A DNA stretch of 15,792 nt, taken from contig JANMGB010000271.1 in NCBI GenBank assembly GCA_031374415.1, positions 1-15,792 on the forward strand. The letters run 5' to 3'. The translations under genes and the position numbers were made by a program. Below are positions 15,635 to 15,792 of this stretch, one piece after another. Numbering within the stretch: the stretch's first letter is position 1; every line of letters starts with the position of its first letter. This DNA comes from CANHBY01 sp031374415 (GTDB lineage Bacteria > Pseudomonadota > Gammaproteobacteria > Burkholderiales > Burkholderiaceae_C). Below the pieces are notes generated by a model. That model searched no databases and had not been told where the DNA came from. It saw nothing but the letters and a program-made list of their open reading frames with translations.

Positions 15635-15706
15635 CTGGATCCCCGCCTGCGCGGGGATGACGTGCTGAGGGTTGTGCTTGTCATCCCCGCGCAGGCGGGG
15701 ATCCAG
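15635..15706. repeat. REP-type palindrome pair (perfect 27-bp inverted repeat)
   Basis: Left arm 15635-15661 and right arm 15680-15706 are exact reverse complements over 27 bases, separated by 18 bases. Each arm also folds alone into an 8-bp hairpin (ATCCCCGC/GCGGGGAT around CTGC). This is the layout of paired REP elements (BIME-like), and such sequences translate as the familiar spurious PAQAGIQ/RLRGDD peptides in Burkholderiales genomes. Placed 114 bases after livG, it may stabilise the 3' end of the liv mRNA or end transcription. The flanks 15521-15634 and 15707-15792 show no convincing gene. Confidence 0.85.
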
Positions 15707-15758
15707 CGGCCTTCGTACGACGCCATTGGCAGCTTCACGCGGTTTGTGGAGAAATTCG

Positions 15759-15772
15759 GAAGTCAAGACTTC
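15759..15772. repeat. Short inverted repeat near the right edge
   Basis: GAAGTC at 15759-15764 and GACTTC at 15767-15772 form a 6-bp inverted repeat with a 2-base centre, in a noncoding stretch next to the REP pair. It may be part of a larger repeat unit or an operator of a gene beyond the edge. Nothing more can be supported. Confidence 0.25.
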
Positions 15773-15792
15773 ATCAGGCCGGATCAATAACT

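Noticed and set aside
15635..15706. CRISPR-like repeat
   Set aside because: Only two copies in inverted orientation, no direct-repeat array and no spacers; fits a REP pair.
15500..15787. 95-codon minus-strand ORF across the right end
   Set aside because: Most of it is translated REP palindrome (DPRLRGDD and PAQAGIQ peptides) and it overlaps livG; no independent coding evidence.

Overview
The window looks like chromosomal DNA of a GC-rich betaproteobacterium of the order Burkholderiales, most likely Comamonadaceae. The grounds are protein style (PhaZ with a catalytic Cys, a TyrB-type aminotransferase, a LivHMG transporter), the coexistence of polyhydroxybutyrate metabolism with a type VI secretion (T6SS) cassette, and a REP-type palindrome at the right end of a kind common in that family. 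The assignment is inference; no rRNA or other marker is present.

Positions 1-6060 (+ strand) hold a T6SS effector cassette in one tight co-directional run: the last 24 codons of an unknown gene, a VgrG-like spike protein lacking the usual N-terminal gp27-like half, a large Tle3-type alpha/beta-hydrolase (phospholipase effector, DUF3274-like), a DUF2875 protein of the Tla3 effector-adaptor type, a small PAAR tip protein, and a 38-codon ORF overlapping the PAAR stop. The order spike, toxin, adaptor, tip suggests that the adaptor brings the lipase to VgrG and that PAAR caps the complex. No Tli3-type immunity protein is recognisable in the window, although antibacterial Tle3 systems normally carry one.

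Positions 6072-8836 (- strand) carry core metabolism: an intracellular PHA depolymerase (phaZ) with a plausible sigma70-type promoter and a TGCA-rich dyad at the predicted transcription start, and upstream of it an aromatic/aspartate aminotransferase (tyrB). PhaZ converges on the T6SS cassette.

Positions 8945-12427 (+ strand), divergent from tyrB, carry two genome-maintenance genes, uvrB (nucleotide excision repair) and rarA (AAA+ replication-recombination factor), 6 bases apart.

After a 270-base gap, positions 12698-15520 (+ strand) carry livH, livM and livG, the two permeases and one ATPase of a branched-chain amino acid-type ABC transporter. Neither the binding protein (livK) upstream nor the second ATPase (livF) downstream is adjacent. 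livG is followed by a perfect 27-bp inverted repeat (a REP pair) and then apparently noncoding sequence to the edge.

The most interesting part is the T6SS cassette: a gp27-less VgrG, a Cys-rich PAAR with altered metal-ligand positions, an effector-adaptor pair with no visible immunity gene, and a possible truncated gene at the junction with phaZ.
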